From an uncultured Bacteroidaceae bacterium (GTDB lineage Bacteria; Bacteroidota; Bacteroidia; Bacteroidales; Bacteroidaceae): DNA of 64,000 nt. The translations under genes were made by a program, and so were the position numbers. Location: the NCBI GenBank assembly GCA_905235525.1, contig CAJOLW010000002.1, positions 52,105 to 116,104 on the forward strand, read 5' to 3'. Positions 1 through 9,193 of the stretch are shown here, piece after piece. The notes below the pieces were generated by a model. The model had not been told where the DNA came from and made no database searches. It saw nothing but the letters and a program-made list of their open reading frames with translations. The stretch's first letter is position 1; each line of letters starts with the position of its first letter.

Positions 1-2026
1 AATAAGTGGAGAGACTCTTAAGTGGCACTTTGGCAATGAGTTTCTCGTATCCGTTCTCGCTCTCGCTGCCAATAATCATACCACGCCTGCCTTGCAAGTC
101 GGACATGACGTCACCCATCTTGTCGCTGGGCACGAAGACCTCTACATCATAGATGGGTTCAAGAAGTTTAGGGCCTGCAGCCTTGAATGCGTCGGAGAAA
201 GCGTGACGGCCTGCCAACATGAAGGAAAGTTCGTTAGAGTCAACAGGGTGCATCTTACCATCATATACTACTACGCGCACATCGCGTGCATAGGAACCTG
301 TCAGTGGACCTTGCTCCATGCGGCTCATGATACCCTTGAGAATGGCTGGCATGAAGCGGGTGTCAATGGCTCCACCTACAACTGAATTGATGAACACGAG
401 TTTGCCACCCCATTCGAGGTCTACCTCTTCTTTGCTCTTGGCATTAATTTTGAACTCTTGGTTGCCGAACTTGTAACTCGTTGGGTCTGGCATGCCGTCG
501 TAGTAAGGCTCCACGATGAGGTGAACCTCGCCGAATTGACCTGCGCCACCTGACTGTTTCTTATGGCGATAGTCGGCACGTGCTGCCTTTGTGATGGTTT
601 CACGATAAGGAATCTTAGGTTCTTCGAAACGAATCTTGATTTTCTCGTTGTTCTCCATGCGCCACTTCAGTGTACGGAGGTGGAACTCGCCTTGTCCCTT
701 CACGAGGGTCTGCTTCAGTTCCTTCGATTGTTCCAGAATCCATGTTGGGTCTTCCTGTGACATCTTTTGGATAGCAGCCACCATTTTCTCAGTGTCGCTC
801 TCGTTCTCTGCTTTGACGGAGCGGATGTACTTGGGGTCAGGATATTTGACAAAGTTGAAACGATTCTCGCAGTCTTTGCCTGCCAGCGTGTTACCAGTGC
901 GGACATCTTTCAGTTTTACGGTGCAGCCAATGTCTCCTGCCACAAGTTCTTCCACTTTGATACGATTTGCACCTGCACAAACGAAGAGTTGTGCCATGCG
1001 TTCTTTTGAACCGCGGTCTGTATTGGTCAGGTCTTCGCCCTCGTGTACCTTACCTGACATCACCTTGAAGTACTGCACACCGCCGATGTGTGGCTCGTTG
1101 GCAGTCTTGAAGAAATAGAGAGAAGTGACCGCATTGGGGTCTGGCTTCACTTCCTCGCCGCGAGTGTTGTGTACCTGTGGCATTTCGTCCACGAATGGAA
1201 CTACATTGCCGAGGAATTCCATCAGACGACGTACACCCATGTCTTTGGTCGCACATACACAAAACACAGGGAACATGCTCCGTGTAGCCAATCCTCTACG
1301 GATACCTAAACGCAGTTCATCCTCTGTCAATGCTTCTGTATCAAAGAATTTCTCCATCAATGCTTCATCATTTTCTGCAGCAGCCTCTACGAGTGCGCGG
1401 TGCATCTCCATTGCTTTGTCCATTTCTTCAGCAGGGATGTCTTCAATGATGGGGGCGCCGCCCTCTGGCTTCCATGAGTATTTTTTCATCAACAACACAT
1501 CAATGAGTGCGTTGAAATCAGGACCTTCATTCAGAGGATATTGAATAGGAATCACCTTGGAACCATATATACTGATGAGACTGTCAAGCACTTGGTGATA
1601 ATCACACTTCTCGGAGTCTAATTGATTGACGAGGAAGATGACAGGCTTGCCCAATTTCTCAGTGTAACGGAAGTGGTTTTGAGTGCCCACTTCTGGACCA
1701 TATTGACCATTGATAAGCAGTAACGCAGTGTCTGTCACGTTGAGGGCAGTCATGGCTGCACCTACAAAATCATCTGCACCAGGACAGTCGATGATGTTCA
1801 GTTTCTTATTGTTCCATTCTACATGGAAAACTGTGGAAAAGACACTGTAGCCGTATTCCTGTTCCACAGGGAAGTAGTCACTCACGGTATTTTTCTGTGT
1901 GATACGACCACGACGGCTAATAATGCCGGCTTCATACAAAAGTGCTTCGGTAAGAGTGGTCTTACCAGCACCATCATTGCCAAGCAAGGCAATGTTCTTG
2001 ATTTCGTTGGTTTGGTAAACTTTCAT
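1..2026 (-). CDS. Elongation factor G paralogue, EF-G2 type (3' end outside window)
   Basis: A translational GTPase of the EF-G family. It is read from the ATG at 2026 to the window edge without a stop (675 residues visible), so only the extreme C-terminus is missing. The G1 loop is GNDGAGKTT (residues 16-24), the G4 motif is NQLD (134-137) and a domain-IV-like GGAGQFGEV segment is present. The G3 motif is DCPGADDF (80-87): the catalytic histidine that follows DTPG in true EF-G is alanine here. This matches the Bacteroidetes EF-G2 paralogue described as translocating without GTP hydrolysis. Assignment to that subgroup rather than to generic EF-G is inferred from the missing histidine and the divergent G motifs. 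It is divergently oriented to hemW. Confidence 0.88.
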   Translation of the reverse strand, partial: MKVYQTNEIKNIALLGNDGAGKTTLTEALLYEAGIISRRGRITQKNTVSDYFPVEQEYGYSVFSTVFHVEWNNKKLNIIDCPGADDFVGAAMTALNVTDTALLLINGQYGPEVGTQNHFRYTEKLGKPVIFLVNQLDSEKCDYHQVLDSLISIYGSKVIPIQYPLNEGPDFNALIDVLLMKKYSWKPEGGAPIIEDIPAEEMDKAMEMHRALVEAAAENDEALMEKFFDTEALTEDELRLGIRRGLATRSMFPVFCVCATKDMGVRRLMEFLGNVVPFVDEMPQVHNTRGEEVKPDPNAVTSLYFFKTANEPHIGGVQYFKVMSGKVHEGEDLTNTDRGSKERMAQLFVCAGANRIKVEELVAGDIGCTVKLKDVRTGNTLAGKDCENRFNFVKYPDPKYIRSVKAENESDTEKMVAAIQKMSQEDPTWILEQSKELKQTLVKGQGEFHLRTLKWRMENNEKIKIRFEEPKIPYRETITKAARADYRHKKQSGGAGQFGEVHLIVEPYYDGMPDPTSYKFGNQEFKINAKSKEEVDLEWGGKLVFINSVVGGAIDTRFMPAILKGIMSRMEQGPLTGSYARDVRVVVYDGKMHPVDSNELSFMLAGRHAFSDAFKAAGPKLLEPIYDVEVFVPSDKMGDVMSDLQGRRGMIIGSESENGYEKLIAKVPLKSLSTY

Positions 2027-2170
2027 TGTTAGGTTAGATTTATTGTTATTTGTATTTTTTCAAAAAACGGTATAAAATTACTGCTTTTTATCGGTACTGA
2101 GCGAAAAAAACTTATGTTATTTAGCATTTTTCATCTTTATTAAGTAAATAATGAGTAATTTTGTCCTCAC

Positions 2171-3289
2171 ATGGCAGGAATTTATCTACATATCCCCTTC
2201 TGTAAGTCACGTTGTATTTATTGTGGCTTCTTCTCCACTACCTCGCTTCAGAGGCGTCATGATTATGTTTCGGCAGTGGTGGAAGAACTGCATCTGCGCA
2301 GTAATTTTCTTGCTAATGCCCCCATTGATACAATTTATTTCGGCGGTGGTACACCTTCGCAATTGCCTCCTGCCGAATTGGAGCGAATGCTTCATGCCAT
2401 ATATCATATATATAATGTACGCGAGAATGCAGAAGTGACGATTGAAGGGAATCCTGACGACATGACACCAGCGTTATTACATCGTCTCCTTCAAATGGGC
2501 GTCAATCGTCTTAGTTTAGGGGTACAGACTTTTGACGATGCACGGTTACACTTTCTTCATCGGCGGCATACTGCAGCGCAAGCCATTCAGGCTGTTCGTG
2601 ACGCTCAAAAGGCAGGATTCACCAATATCAGTATTGATTTGATGTTTGGATTTCCAAACCAGATGCTCAACCAATGGAAGCAGGATGTACAAACCGCACT
2701 ATCCCTCCAAATCCAACATCTGTCAGCCTATTCCCTTATGTATGAGGAAGGTACGCCATTGGAGCGTATGCTCACTGATGGTGTTCTTTCCGAGTTGGAT
2801 GATGAGATGTCGTTGCAGATGTACGAGTATCTGTTAGATGCGCTTTCGGGTGCTGGCTACGAACACTACGAACTCAGCAACTTTGCTTTGCCAGGAATGA
2901 GGTCTCGCCACAATTCCAGTTATTGGCATGGTGTCCCATATCTCGGAGTGGGTGCAGGTGCACATTCTTACGATGGGCATAATCGTTACCACCATTTAGA
3001 CTCTTTGTCCCATTATATGGACAATGTCCTCTCTTGGGAAACAGAACACCTGACCGAACAAGAACGTTACGATGAGTATGTCTTTACTTCTCTCCGCACT
3101 TCTGACGGGCTTAACCTGACGGACCTGGAACGTCGTTTTGGCAATTCCTTCAAAAAATACTGCCTTCAGAATGCACAGAAGCATCTGAAGGCAGGTTTCT
3201 TGTCCCTTGCTGGCGACATTATTTGTCTTACCCGTCGTGGACTTTTCATTTCCAATGAAATCATGTCTGACCTCATGTGGGTGGATTGA
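2171..3289 (+). CDS. hemW: Radical SAM HemW-like protein (heme chaperone family)
   Basis: A 372-residue radical SAM protein of the HemW/HemN-like family. The N-terminus carries the [4Fe-4S]-binding CKSRCIYC (Cys11, Cys15, Cys18), followed by the family motif FGGGTPS and a GNPDD segment. Members without an N-terminal signal and of about 370-380 residues are usually HemW, a heme-binding protein thought to deliver heme to respiratory enzymes, rather than true coproporphyrinogen dehydrogenase HemN. A TAATTTTG box lies only a few bases before the ATG, so the message may have little or no leader. It converges with the TlpA-like gene, with five bases between the stops. Confidence 0.88.
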   Translation: MAGIYLHIPFCKSRCIYCGFFSTTSLQRRHDYVSAVVEELHLRSNFLANAPIDTIYFGGGTPSQLPPAELERMLHAIYHIYNVRENAEVTIEGNPDDMTPALLHRLLQMGVNRLSLGVQTFDDARLHFLHRRHTAAQAIQAVRDAQKAGFTNISIDLMFGFPNQMLNQWKQDVQTALSLQIQHLSAYSLMYEEGTPLERMLTDGVLSELDDEMSLQMYEYLLDALSGAGYEHYELSNFALPGMRSRHNSSYWHGVPYLGVGAGAHSYDGHNRYHHLDSLSHYMDNVLSWETEHLTEQERYDEYVFTSLRTSDGLNLTDLERRFGNSFKKYCLQNAQKHLKAGFLSLAGDIICLTRRGLFISNEIMSDLMWVD

Positions 3290-3294
3290 TGGGA

Positions 3295-4410
3295 TTACGG
3301 GAGTAACTCTTTCATCTTTTCCAGCAGGTCTTCGCCTCTCAAATCCTTGGCGATGATATTGCCATTCTCATCAACTAACACATTGGCAGGAATTGCCTGC
3401 ACGTGATAAGTAGCACAGGCTTCGCTTTCCCATCCCTTTAAATCACTCATTTGTGGCCATGGCATCTTCAGGTCTGCAATGGCTTTTATCCATGCCTCTT
3501 TACTTTCATCCAATGACACACCAACTACTTCAAAACCTTTATTGTGGAATTGCGAGTATGCCTCCACAACCGTAGGCATCTCTGCGCGGCATGGTCCGCA
3601 CCATGATGCCCAAAAATCGATCAACACATATTTGCTTTTACCTACAAAATCACTCAACTTGATGCTTTTGCCCGTAGGATCATCCATCTTCAAATCTGTA
3701 TAGGTGTGTCCTATTGCCGTTGATTCAGTCGCTTTCCGTTCAGCCATAATGCCCTTGTATATGGGGAAATTAGGTTGTTTCTCACCAAATATCTTTAGGA
3801 TTTCCTCTTGCTCTTCTTCTGAGAAACTGAAAGAACAGAAACCAAATAGCATATCGCTGGCAGCAGATGGTACATGGTCAATAATGAACTTCTTCTGGTA
3901 TGCCACCATCACTTTATTCAGTGAGTCCAATTTTGCTTCGGCTGCTTGACGCTCAACTTCCGTCTTGGTCGAATCTGAAGATATGTGCCAAGGAGCATCC
4001 ATTTGCTGAGCAATCTTGTTGTTCCCTTCCATGAACTCGTCATATATCTTTCCGTTTGGTCCTCCCTCGATTTTGCTTTCTCCCTCACCCTTGATAAGCG
4101 CAGCCTTGATGTCGCCTTTCTCCAACACAAACATTGCCAGTGTTGTTGGCTCACCTTCATGAATCGGCATCAGCCAACGCAATGCGGCGCCTTCAAATTC
4201 ACCGTTGAACGCAAACCGCCCGTTCTTAATGATAGTTGTATCCGTGGGTACTAAATTGAAATAACCCTGCATTTCACAAATGAACACTGTGTCACCGTCT
4301 TGCGTCCCATCAGCCGTACCCGTCACAGTGTACGCATTCTCCGACTTTTGTGTACAAGCCGCCATCAGCAACAAGATTGCCGACAGCGTCATAAAAAGCA
4401 TGCTTCTCAT
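3295..4410 (-). CDS. TlpA-like thioredoxin-fold lipoprotein with DUF4369-like N-terminal domain
   Basis: A 371-residue secreted thiol-disulfide oxidoreductase. The start at 4410 gives a short basic N-terminus and hydrophobic stretch ending in the lipobox LLMAAC. A longer in-frame start at 4488 is disfavoured because the TATCTTTG promoter box at 4493-4486 overlaps it. The N-terminal half resembles the DUF4369 domain that precedes thioredoxin in many Bacteroidetes proteins. The C-terminal half has the redox motif WASWCGPC (Cys271, Cys274) and the VQAIPANVLVD segment with the cis-proline. It probably acts in the periplasm at the inner or outer membrane; its substrate is unknown. Confidence 0.88.
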   Translation of the reverse strand: MRSMLFMTLSAILLLMAACTQKSENAYTVTGTADGTQDGDTVFICEMQGYFNLVPTDTTIIKNGRFAFNGEFEGAALRWLMPIHEGEPTTLAMFVLEKGDIKAALIKGEGESKIEGGPNGKIYDEFMEGNNKIAQQMDAPWHISSDSTKTEVERQAAEAKLDSLNKVMVAYQKKFIIDHVPSAASDMLFGFCSFSFSEEEQEEILKIFGEKQPNFPIYKGIMAERKATESTAIGHTYTDLKMDDPTGKSIKLSDFVGKSKYVLIDFWASWCGPCRAEMPTVVEAYSQFHNKGFEVVGVSLDESKEAWIKAIADLKMPWPQMSDLKGWESEACATYHVQAIPANVLVDENGNIIAKDLRGEDLLEKMKELLP

Positions 4411-4485
4411 AAACTTTTCTGTTTTTGGCGTGATTAAAAATGTCAACCCAACTGCTGGCAGAGCCAATCTTCTTACTCTCAACTG

Positions 4486-4493
4486 CAAAGATA
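4486..4493 (-). promoter_or_regulatory. Bacteroidetes -7 box (TATCTTTG) for the TlpA-like gene
   Basis: The minus strand reads TATCTTTGCA, matching the TAnnTTTG consensus. It lies about 75 bases upstream of the chosen ATG at 4410 and inside the longer reading frame, which supports the shorter start. Confidence 0.65.
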
Positions 4494-4662
4494 CTTCTTT
4501 TTTTTCAAAAAGAAATCCTTTTTTGTGTAAAATATATCGTGCAAGAGTTGATAATGCACAATTTTGCCTTAAAAGTGCACTTTTTTATATATTGAAAATG
4601 TTTTTTTAAGGAAAAAAATAAAAAAAAGAGATTTCAGAGAACAACGTATATCAAAAAGTCCG

Positions 4663-4670
4663 TACCTTTG
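4663..4670 (+). promoter_or_regulatory. Bacteroidetes -7 box (TACCTTTG) for the small lipoprotein
   Basis: TACCTTTGCAAC is an exact match to the TAnnTTTG box and lies 57 bases before the ATG at 4728. The leader between them is strongly AT-rich. Confidence 0.7.
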
Positions 4671-4727
4671 CAACGGTTTTTGAAGCAAATTAATTGTTTA
4701 ACAAATTTAATTAAAAGTAAAAAAATT

Positions 4728-4916
4728 ATGAAGAAGTTGGTTTTCGCAGCAGTTGCTGCAATCGCTCTCATGGCATCTGTATCATTCGTATCTTGCGACA
4801 AGAAGGCTGCTCCTGCTACTGATTCTGTAGCTGAGGATTCTGTAGTAGCAGAGGATACTATCGCTGCTGACACTATCGCTGCTGATACAATTGCTGCTGA
4901 CACTATCGCTGAATAA
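4728..4916 (+). CDS. Small acidic repeat lipoprotein (62 aa), function unknown
   Basis: A short secreted protein. The start MKKLVFAAVAAIALMA leads to the lipobox-like VSFVSC, so the mature form would be a lipid-anchored peptide of about 40 residues. That remainder is almost entirely Ala, Asp, Glu, Thr and Val, with tandem copies of the pentamer AADTI near the end. It has its own promoter box upstream and an intrinsic terminator right after the stop, so it is a monocistronic and probably well-expressed unit. The longer frame starting at 4668 overlaps the promoter and is not used here. No family is recognised; it could be a surface spacer or envelope lipoprotein. Confidence 0.75.
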   Translation: MKKLVFAAVAAIALMASVSFVSCDKKAAPATDSVAEDSVVAEDTIAADTIAADTIAADTIAE

Positions 4917-4970
4917 TTAGAAGCGGTATTAGAGCACAACTTTCGGGATGAAGATCCCCTAAGGGAATTG

Positions 4971-5003
4971 AACCTGCAAGGCATTGCCTGCAGGTTTTTT
5001 TGT
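4971..5003 (+). terminator. Intrinsic terminator after the small lipoprotein
   Basis: AACCTGCA pairs with TGCAGGTT, with an inner GGC/GCC pair closing an ATT loop, and the stem is followed by a run of seven to eight T. Confidence 0.85.
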
Positions 5004-5038
5004 TGATAAGGGGCTACAATAAAAATCGGGTTTTATGA

Positions 5039-5626
5039 TTATGATGCCATGCTGATGCCTCGTTCATATGCCATGTGACGGAGGTTGAGGATGGCATAAC
5101 GCATACGTCCAAGGGCGGTGTTAATGCTACAATTGGTTTTTTCTGCAATTTCCTTGAAAGAAACATAAACACGCATGAGAAGGACTTCGCGCTGCGCATC
5201 AGGAAGAAGGGCGATGAGTCCTTTCACTTCTGTGAGAGTCTGCTGGTCAATCATCTCTTGTTCGCGGTTCTCATTCACTGCAATGTCTGCATTGTTGAAG
5301 AGGTCAATTTCAGATTCGTCATTAGAGATGACGCGGTCTGTTGGACAGGTGCGGTAATAGTCAATGAGATGATTATGAACAATGCGCATCATCCATGAGG
5401 AAAATTTACCGTTCTCTGCATATTGTCTGTTTTTGATACGCACAACAATCTTGATGAAGACATCTTGGAAGAGGTCTTCAGCCAATTCTTGATTTTTTAC
5501 AGAATAGAGGAGGTATGAAAAAACCTTCTGCTGATAACGCTTCAACAATGTGTCGAATGCATTATTATTGCCTTTCTGATACAAACTAACCAACTGCTCG
5601 TCGGCGAGTTCACGGAGTTGTTTCAT
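5039..5626 (-). CDS. ECF-type RNA polymerase sigma factor
   Basis: A 195-residue sigma-70 family protein with region 2 (AFDTLLKRYQQKVFSYLL, then AEDLFQDVF and the WMMRIVHNHLIDYYR segment) and a C-terminal region 4 helix-turn-helix (LPDAQREVLLMRVYVSFKEI followed by NTALGRMRYA). It directs core RNA polymerase to a specific promoter set. No anti-sigma gene lies next to it, so the signal controlling it is not visible. A near-consensus TTACTTTG box lies at 5726-5719. It is transcribed in the same direction as fmt but has its own promoter-like sequence. Confidence 0.9.
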   Translation of the reverse strand: MKQLRELADEQLVSLYQKGNNNAFDTLLKRYQQKVFSYLLYSVKNQELAEDLFQDVFIKIVVRIKNRQYAENGKFSSWMMRIVHNHLIDYYRTCPTDRVISNDESEIDLFNNADIAVNENREQEMIDQQTLTEVKGLIALLPDAQREVLLMRVYVSFKEIAEKTNCSINTALGRMRYAILNLRHMAYERGISMAS

Positions 5627-5718
5627 TATGCTCTTGTCTTTGGTTTAGCGTAATGTTTCTTCTATAGGCAATAAAGTTTTAGCGTGTGAATAATTAGTTT
5701 TTTTTAATTTTTGTGCTG

Positions 5719-5726
5719 CAAAGTAA
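5719..5726 (-). promoter_or_regulatory. Near-consensus -7 box (TTACTTTG) for the ECF sigma gene
   Basis: The minus strand reads TTACTTTGCAG about 95 bases upstream of the sigma factor ATG. It departs from TAnnTTTG at one position. Confidence 0.4.
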
Positions 5727-5754
5727 AGACTTTTCTTCTTAATTTGCAAATATT

Positions 5755-6708
5755 TTATAGAAAAAATGCATTTTCTTTGAATTTGAAGCCTCGGAGCAGG
5801 TCTGTTATGGGCATTCGTTTCTTGCCTTCAAGTTGGAGGACCTTAATGTTGATCCATCCGTCAGCCGTTCCAACTTTCAGACAACTTTTCCCGTCGGTGA
5901 AAAGGGTGCCGGGAGCGCTTGAGGACATGGTGAAGTCTTTTTCAGTTTCGTATATCTTGACGGCTTTCCCCTCCAAAGTGGTCCATGCAGCAGGGTAGGG
6001 ACTGAGTCCGCGGATGAAGTCGTATAGATGCTTTGTAGGCTGGTTCCAGTCGATACGGCAAGTGTCTCGGAAGATTTTTGGTGCAGGAGTAAGGGGAACA
6101 TTCAGAATTTGATCTTGCGGGATAGAAGTAACTGTTCCGGCAATGATGTTATCGACCGTTTCGGTGACGAGTTTACCACTCAACACCATTAATTTGTCGT
6201 GTACAATCTCCACATTGTCCGTATCTTCAATGGGGATACGAACTTGTTGGATAATGTCACCAGTGTCAATCTCATGTTTGAGAAAGAATGTAGTGATGCC
6301 GGTCTCTTGCTCTCCGTTGATGATAGCCCAGTTGATGGGTGCAGCACCACGATACTTAGGTAAAAGGCTGGCATGGGCATTGAAAGTGCCGAGGGGTGGC
6401 ATACTCCATACGATTTCTGGGAGCATACGGAAGGCTACAACAATTTGGAGGTCTGCTTTAAGAGAATGCAACTCATCGATAAAAGATGGGTCTTTCAGTT
6501 TTTCGGGTTGCAACACCTTAAGTCCATGTTCCACTGCATATTGCTTCACAGGACTGGGCTGAAGCACACTGCCATGTCGTCCTATGGGTTTGTCAGGCAT
6601 GGTGACAACCGCTACAACATTATATCCGTTTTCCACTAAAACACGAAGGCTCTCCACCGCAAAGTCAGGGGTGCCCATATAGATGATACGAAGGTCTTCT
6701 TTTGTCAT
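5755..6708 (-). CDS. fmt: Methionyl-tRNA formyltransferase
   Basis: A 317-residue enzyme that formylates Met-tRNAfMet for translation initiation, using 10-formyltetrahydrofolate. It shows the N-terminal RIIYMGTPDFAV, the hallmark HASLLPKYRGAAPINWAI with the catalytic Asn/His region, and GDII in the formyltransferase domain. The C-terminal domain includes the RGLSPYPAAW segment. The start is the ATG at 6708; an upstream in-frame TTG three codons earlier is less likely. Length agrees with the family. Confidence 0.95.
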   Translation of the reverse strand: MTKEDLRIIYMGTPDFAVESLRVLVENGYNVVAVVTMPDKPIGRHGSVLQPSPVKQYAVEHGLKVLQPEKLKDPSFIDELHSLKADLQIVVAFRMLPEIVWSMPPLGTFNAHASLLPKYRGAAPINWAIINGEQETGITTFFLKHEIDTGDIIQQVRIPIEDTDNVEIVHDKLMVLSGKLVTETVDNIIAGTVTSIPQDQILNVPLTPAPKIFRDTCRIDWNQPTKHLYDFIRGLSPYPAAWTTLEGKAVKIYETEKDFTMSSSAPGTLFTDGKSCLKVGTADGWINIKVLQLEGKKRMPITDLLRGFKFKENAFFL

Positions 6709-6749
6709 AAATCTCAATCTTTCAATTTTTTGAACACTTCAAATCTTTT

Positions 6750-8561
6750 TTACTCTTGGCTAAACTTAAGGAGAGTCTCTCGATAACTATTAAAAAGCCC
6801 TGATCGGGAAATGAATCCCAAGTAGAGATGGTTTTCATCTGTGACAGGTAAGTTCCATGCACCTGTTTCTTCAAATTTTTTGGTGGCAACTTTTAGGGAG
6901 TCATTGACCATCAATACAGCAGGCGGATCCTTCATGAAGGAACTGGCAGTATATTGTCTATATAGTTCTGGGCGGAACATGTAGAGGCGAACGGAATCAA
7001 GTGAGACGACCCCTAATAGTTTTCCGCTGGCATCAACCACAGGGAATATATTTCGGTGAGATTTAGAGATGGTGACGATAAACTTATTGAAAGGCATGTC
7101 GGGAGTGATTGTCTTGTAATCGTGTTCGATGACGGACTGAAGTCTAAGTACTGTGAGGATGGCGTTGTCTTTGTTGTGCGTGAGGAGTTGTCCCCTGCGT
7201 GCCAAACGCATCGCATAAATACTGTGAGGCTCAAAGATGTTGATGGTCAAATAGGAAACAGCAGAAACAATCATCAGCGGGACGAAAAGGTCGTATCCGC
7301 CAGTGAGTTCGGCAATAAGGAAGATACCCGTGAGGGGAGCATGCATCACACCTGACATGAGTCCAGCCATTCCGTAAAGTCCGCAGTTTTTAGGAGAGAG
7401 GAAACCAGAATTGCCCATGACAAGCCCTAATCCCATGTCCCAAAGATTTGCGAAGAGGAAACCTGCTATGCAGCCCATGAACAGGCTGGGGGCGAACACT
7501 CCACCGCATCCGCCTCCACCATTGGTGGCTGTGGTGGCAAACACTTTCAAGAGAAGCACCAAACCGAGGTAGATGAGCAGGTTGCTGTCATTGTCGTAGA
7601 AAAGGGTGTTGTGCATGATTTCCTTTTCAGAGGCTTCGTTGATGAGTTGGTTGATTACGTCATAACCTTCACCATACATGGCAGGGAAGAAATAGATGAG
7701 GACACCTAACACAATGGCACCGAGCAAAAATTTGTATCGTTTTTTCTTGATTTTCCCAAAGATTTCCTCCATCCAGTTCATGGCTCTGGTGAAGTAGAGA
7801 CTGACAAGACCGCAGGCTATGCCCAGTACGATGCATCCAGGAATGATGTCGATGGTGAACGCTTTGTTGAGGCTGAAATCAAACAACGGGGCTGTGCCGT
7901 AGAAAGCATAGGACACGCACACCGAAGTGATGCTGGTGATGAGCAGTGGTAACAATGATGAGAAACTCAAGTCCAGCATCAGCACCTCCAGCACGAAGAC
8001 AAGTCCTGCAATAGGAGCCTTGAACACGCCTGAAACGGCTCCTGCCGCACCGCAACCCACCAGCAGCATCAGTGTCTTGGGTTGCAGATGGAATCGTTTT
8101 CCGAAGTCCGAACCCCATGCGGCTCCCGTCAGAACGATAGGTGCCTCGGCTCCCACCGAACCACCAAAACCGATGGTGATGGCACTGGCGATGACGCTTG
8201 ACCAACGATTGTGAGACTTGATGCGGCTTCTACCTCTCGACATGGCATAGAGAATCTTTGTCACGCCATGACTGATGTCACCGCGCACGATAAACTTGAC
8301 AAACAACATGGAAATCAAGATGCCGACAGCAGGGAAGACGAGATAGAGGAGGTTCGTGTCTTCTGCCACAAAGCCAGAGGTGAGCAGATGCTTGATTTCA
8401 GCAATCAAGGATTTTAGCACAAATGCGGTTAATCCTGTACACAAACCCACCATCAGGCTGATCATCAGCACGATTTGCCGTTCTGTGTGATCGCCCTTGA
8501 TCCATTCTGTAATGGCTTGGTTCAGTTTGATTTCCTTGCGTCTAATCCCTATGAAATTCAT
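6750..8561 (-). CDS. CLC-family chloride channel/transporter with C-terminal CBS domains
   Basis: A 603-residue polytopic membrane protein. The CLC signatures are GFGGSVGAEAP, which includes the gating-glutamate position, and GGGGCGGVFAPSLFMG, which corresponds to the conserved GGxFxPSL region. About ten hydrophobic segments precede a soluble tail of roughly 150 residues with two CBS repeats (VIEHDYKTITPDMPFNKF and SSFMKDPPAVLMVNDSLK). CBS pairs usually bind adenine nucleotides and regulate the pore. Presence of the glutamate fits either a Cl-/H+ exchanger or a gated channel. It lies between Sua5 and fmt on the same strand. Confidence 0.92.
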   Translation of the reverse strand: MNFIGIRRKEIKLNQAITEWIKGDHTERQIVLMISLMVGLCTGLTAFVLKSLIAEIKHLLTSGFVAEDTNLLYLVFPAVGILISMLFVKFIVRGDISHGVTKILYAMSRGRSRIKSHNRWSSVIASAITIGFGGSVGAEAPIVLTGAAWGSDFGKRFHLQPKTLMLLVGCGAAGAVSGVFKAPIAGLVFVLEVLMLDLSFSSLLPLLITSITSVCVSYAFYGTAPLFDFSLNKAFTIDIIPGCIVLGIACGLVSLYFTRAMNWMEEIFGKIKKKRYKFLLGAIVLGVLIYFFPAMYGEGYDVINQLINEASEKEIMHNTLFYDNDSNLLIYLGLVLLLKVFATTATNGGGGCGGVFAPSLFMGCIAGFLFANLWDMGLGLVMGNSGFLSPKNCGLYGMAGLMSGVMHAPLTGIFLIAELTGGYDLFVPLMIVSAVSYLTINIFEPHSIYAMRLARRGQLLTHNKDNAILTVLRLQSVIEHDYKTITPDMPFNKFIVTISKSHRNIFPVVDASGKLLGVVSLDSVRLYMFRPELYRQYTASSFMKDPPAVLMVNDSLKVATKKFEETGAWNLPVTDENHLYLGFISRSGLFNSYRETLLKFSQE

Positions 8562-8603
8562 GCGCTTTGCTAAATGATAAATGACATATGATAAATGAGA
8601 AAG
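8561..8603. repeat. Short dispersed intergenic repeat, copy 1
   Basis: The gap between the CLC gene and the Sua5 gene begins with ATGCGCTTTGCTAAATGATA followed by more AAATGATA-type units. A closely matching stretch occurs at 9194-9229, in the same relation to the next gene upstream. Confidence 0.5.
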
Positions 8604-8623
8604 ACAACCGCCTGACGTGTGGG

Positions 8624-9190
8624 TTACTCCCTGATAATGGTAAATTGTCCGTTGGCATTCATCTTGATGATGCTGCTCGGCTTATGCCTTTCACGGCTCT
8701 GCCGACTGTACTTCACCACGTAGTCAACGGCATTCTTGATTTCTTCGCTGATTTCATCGAAAGTCTGCGGTGTAGGCTCTCCGCTGATGTTGGCGCTGGT
8801 GCTGACGATAGGCTTCTGGAAACGGAAACAGAGTTCCTTGCTGAACTCTTCCTTCGTGATGCGGATGCCGGCACTGCCGTCTTCTGCTATCACATTTGGA
8901 GCAAGTCCTGCCACATTGTCGAAGATGACCGTGAGGGGTTTGTCGCTCAACTCAATCATGTCCCAAGTCACATCTGCCACATTTCTGACATAGCGTTGCA
9001 GTCGCACATCGCTATCGACCAGACAGATGAGGGCTTTGCTGTCTTCTCTGTGTTTGATGGCAAACACCTTTTTCACGGCTTCCTCATTGGTGGCATCACA
9101 ACCGATGCCCCACACCGTATCCGTCGGGTAGAGAATCACTCCACCTGCCTTCATCACTTCTATTGCTTTTTTGACTTCGTCCTGTAACAT
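8624..9190 (-). CDS. L-threonylcarbamoyladenylate synthase (Sua5/YciO/YrdC family)
   Basis: A 188-residue single-domain YrdC-fold protein. It makes threonylcarbamoyl-AMP from threonine, bicarbonate and ATP for t6A37 modification of ANN-decoding tRNAs. The family core is visible: GGVILYPTDTVWGIGCDATN near the N-terminus, KHREDSKALICLV, and STSANISGEPTP near residue 135. There is no C-terminal Sua5 domain, so it is of the short TsaC/YrdC type. It is followed by the CLC gene and preceded by prfC, all on the minus strand. Confidence 0.92.
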   Translation of the reverse strand: MLQDEVKKAIEVMKAGGVILYPTDTVWGIGCDATNEEAVKKVFAIKHREDSKALICLVDSDVRLQRYVRNVADVTWDMIELSDKPLTVIFDNVAGLAPNVIAEDGSAGIRITKEEFSKELCFRFQKPIVSTSANISGEPTPQTFDEISEEIKNAVDYVVKYSRQSRERHKPSSIIKMNANGQFTIIRE

Positions 9191-9193
9191 AAT

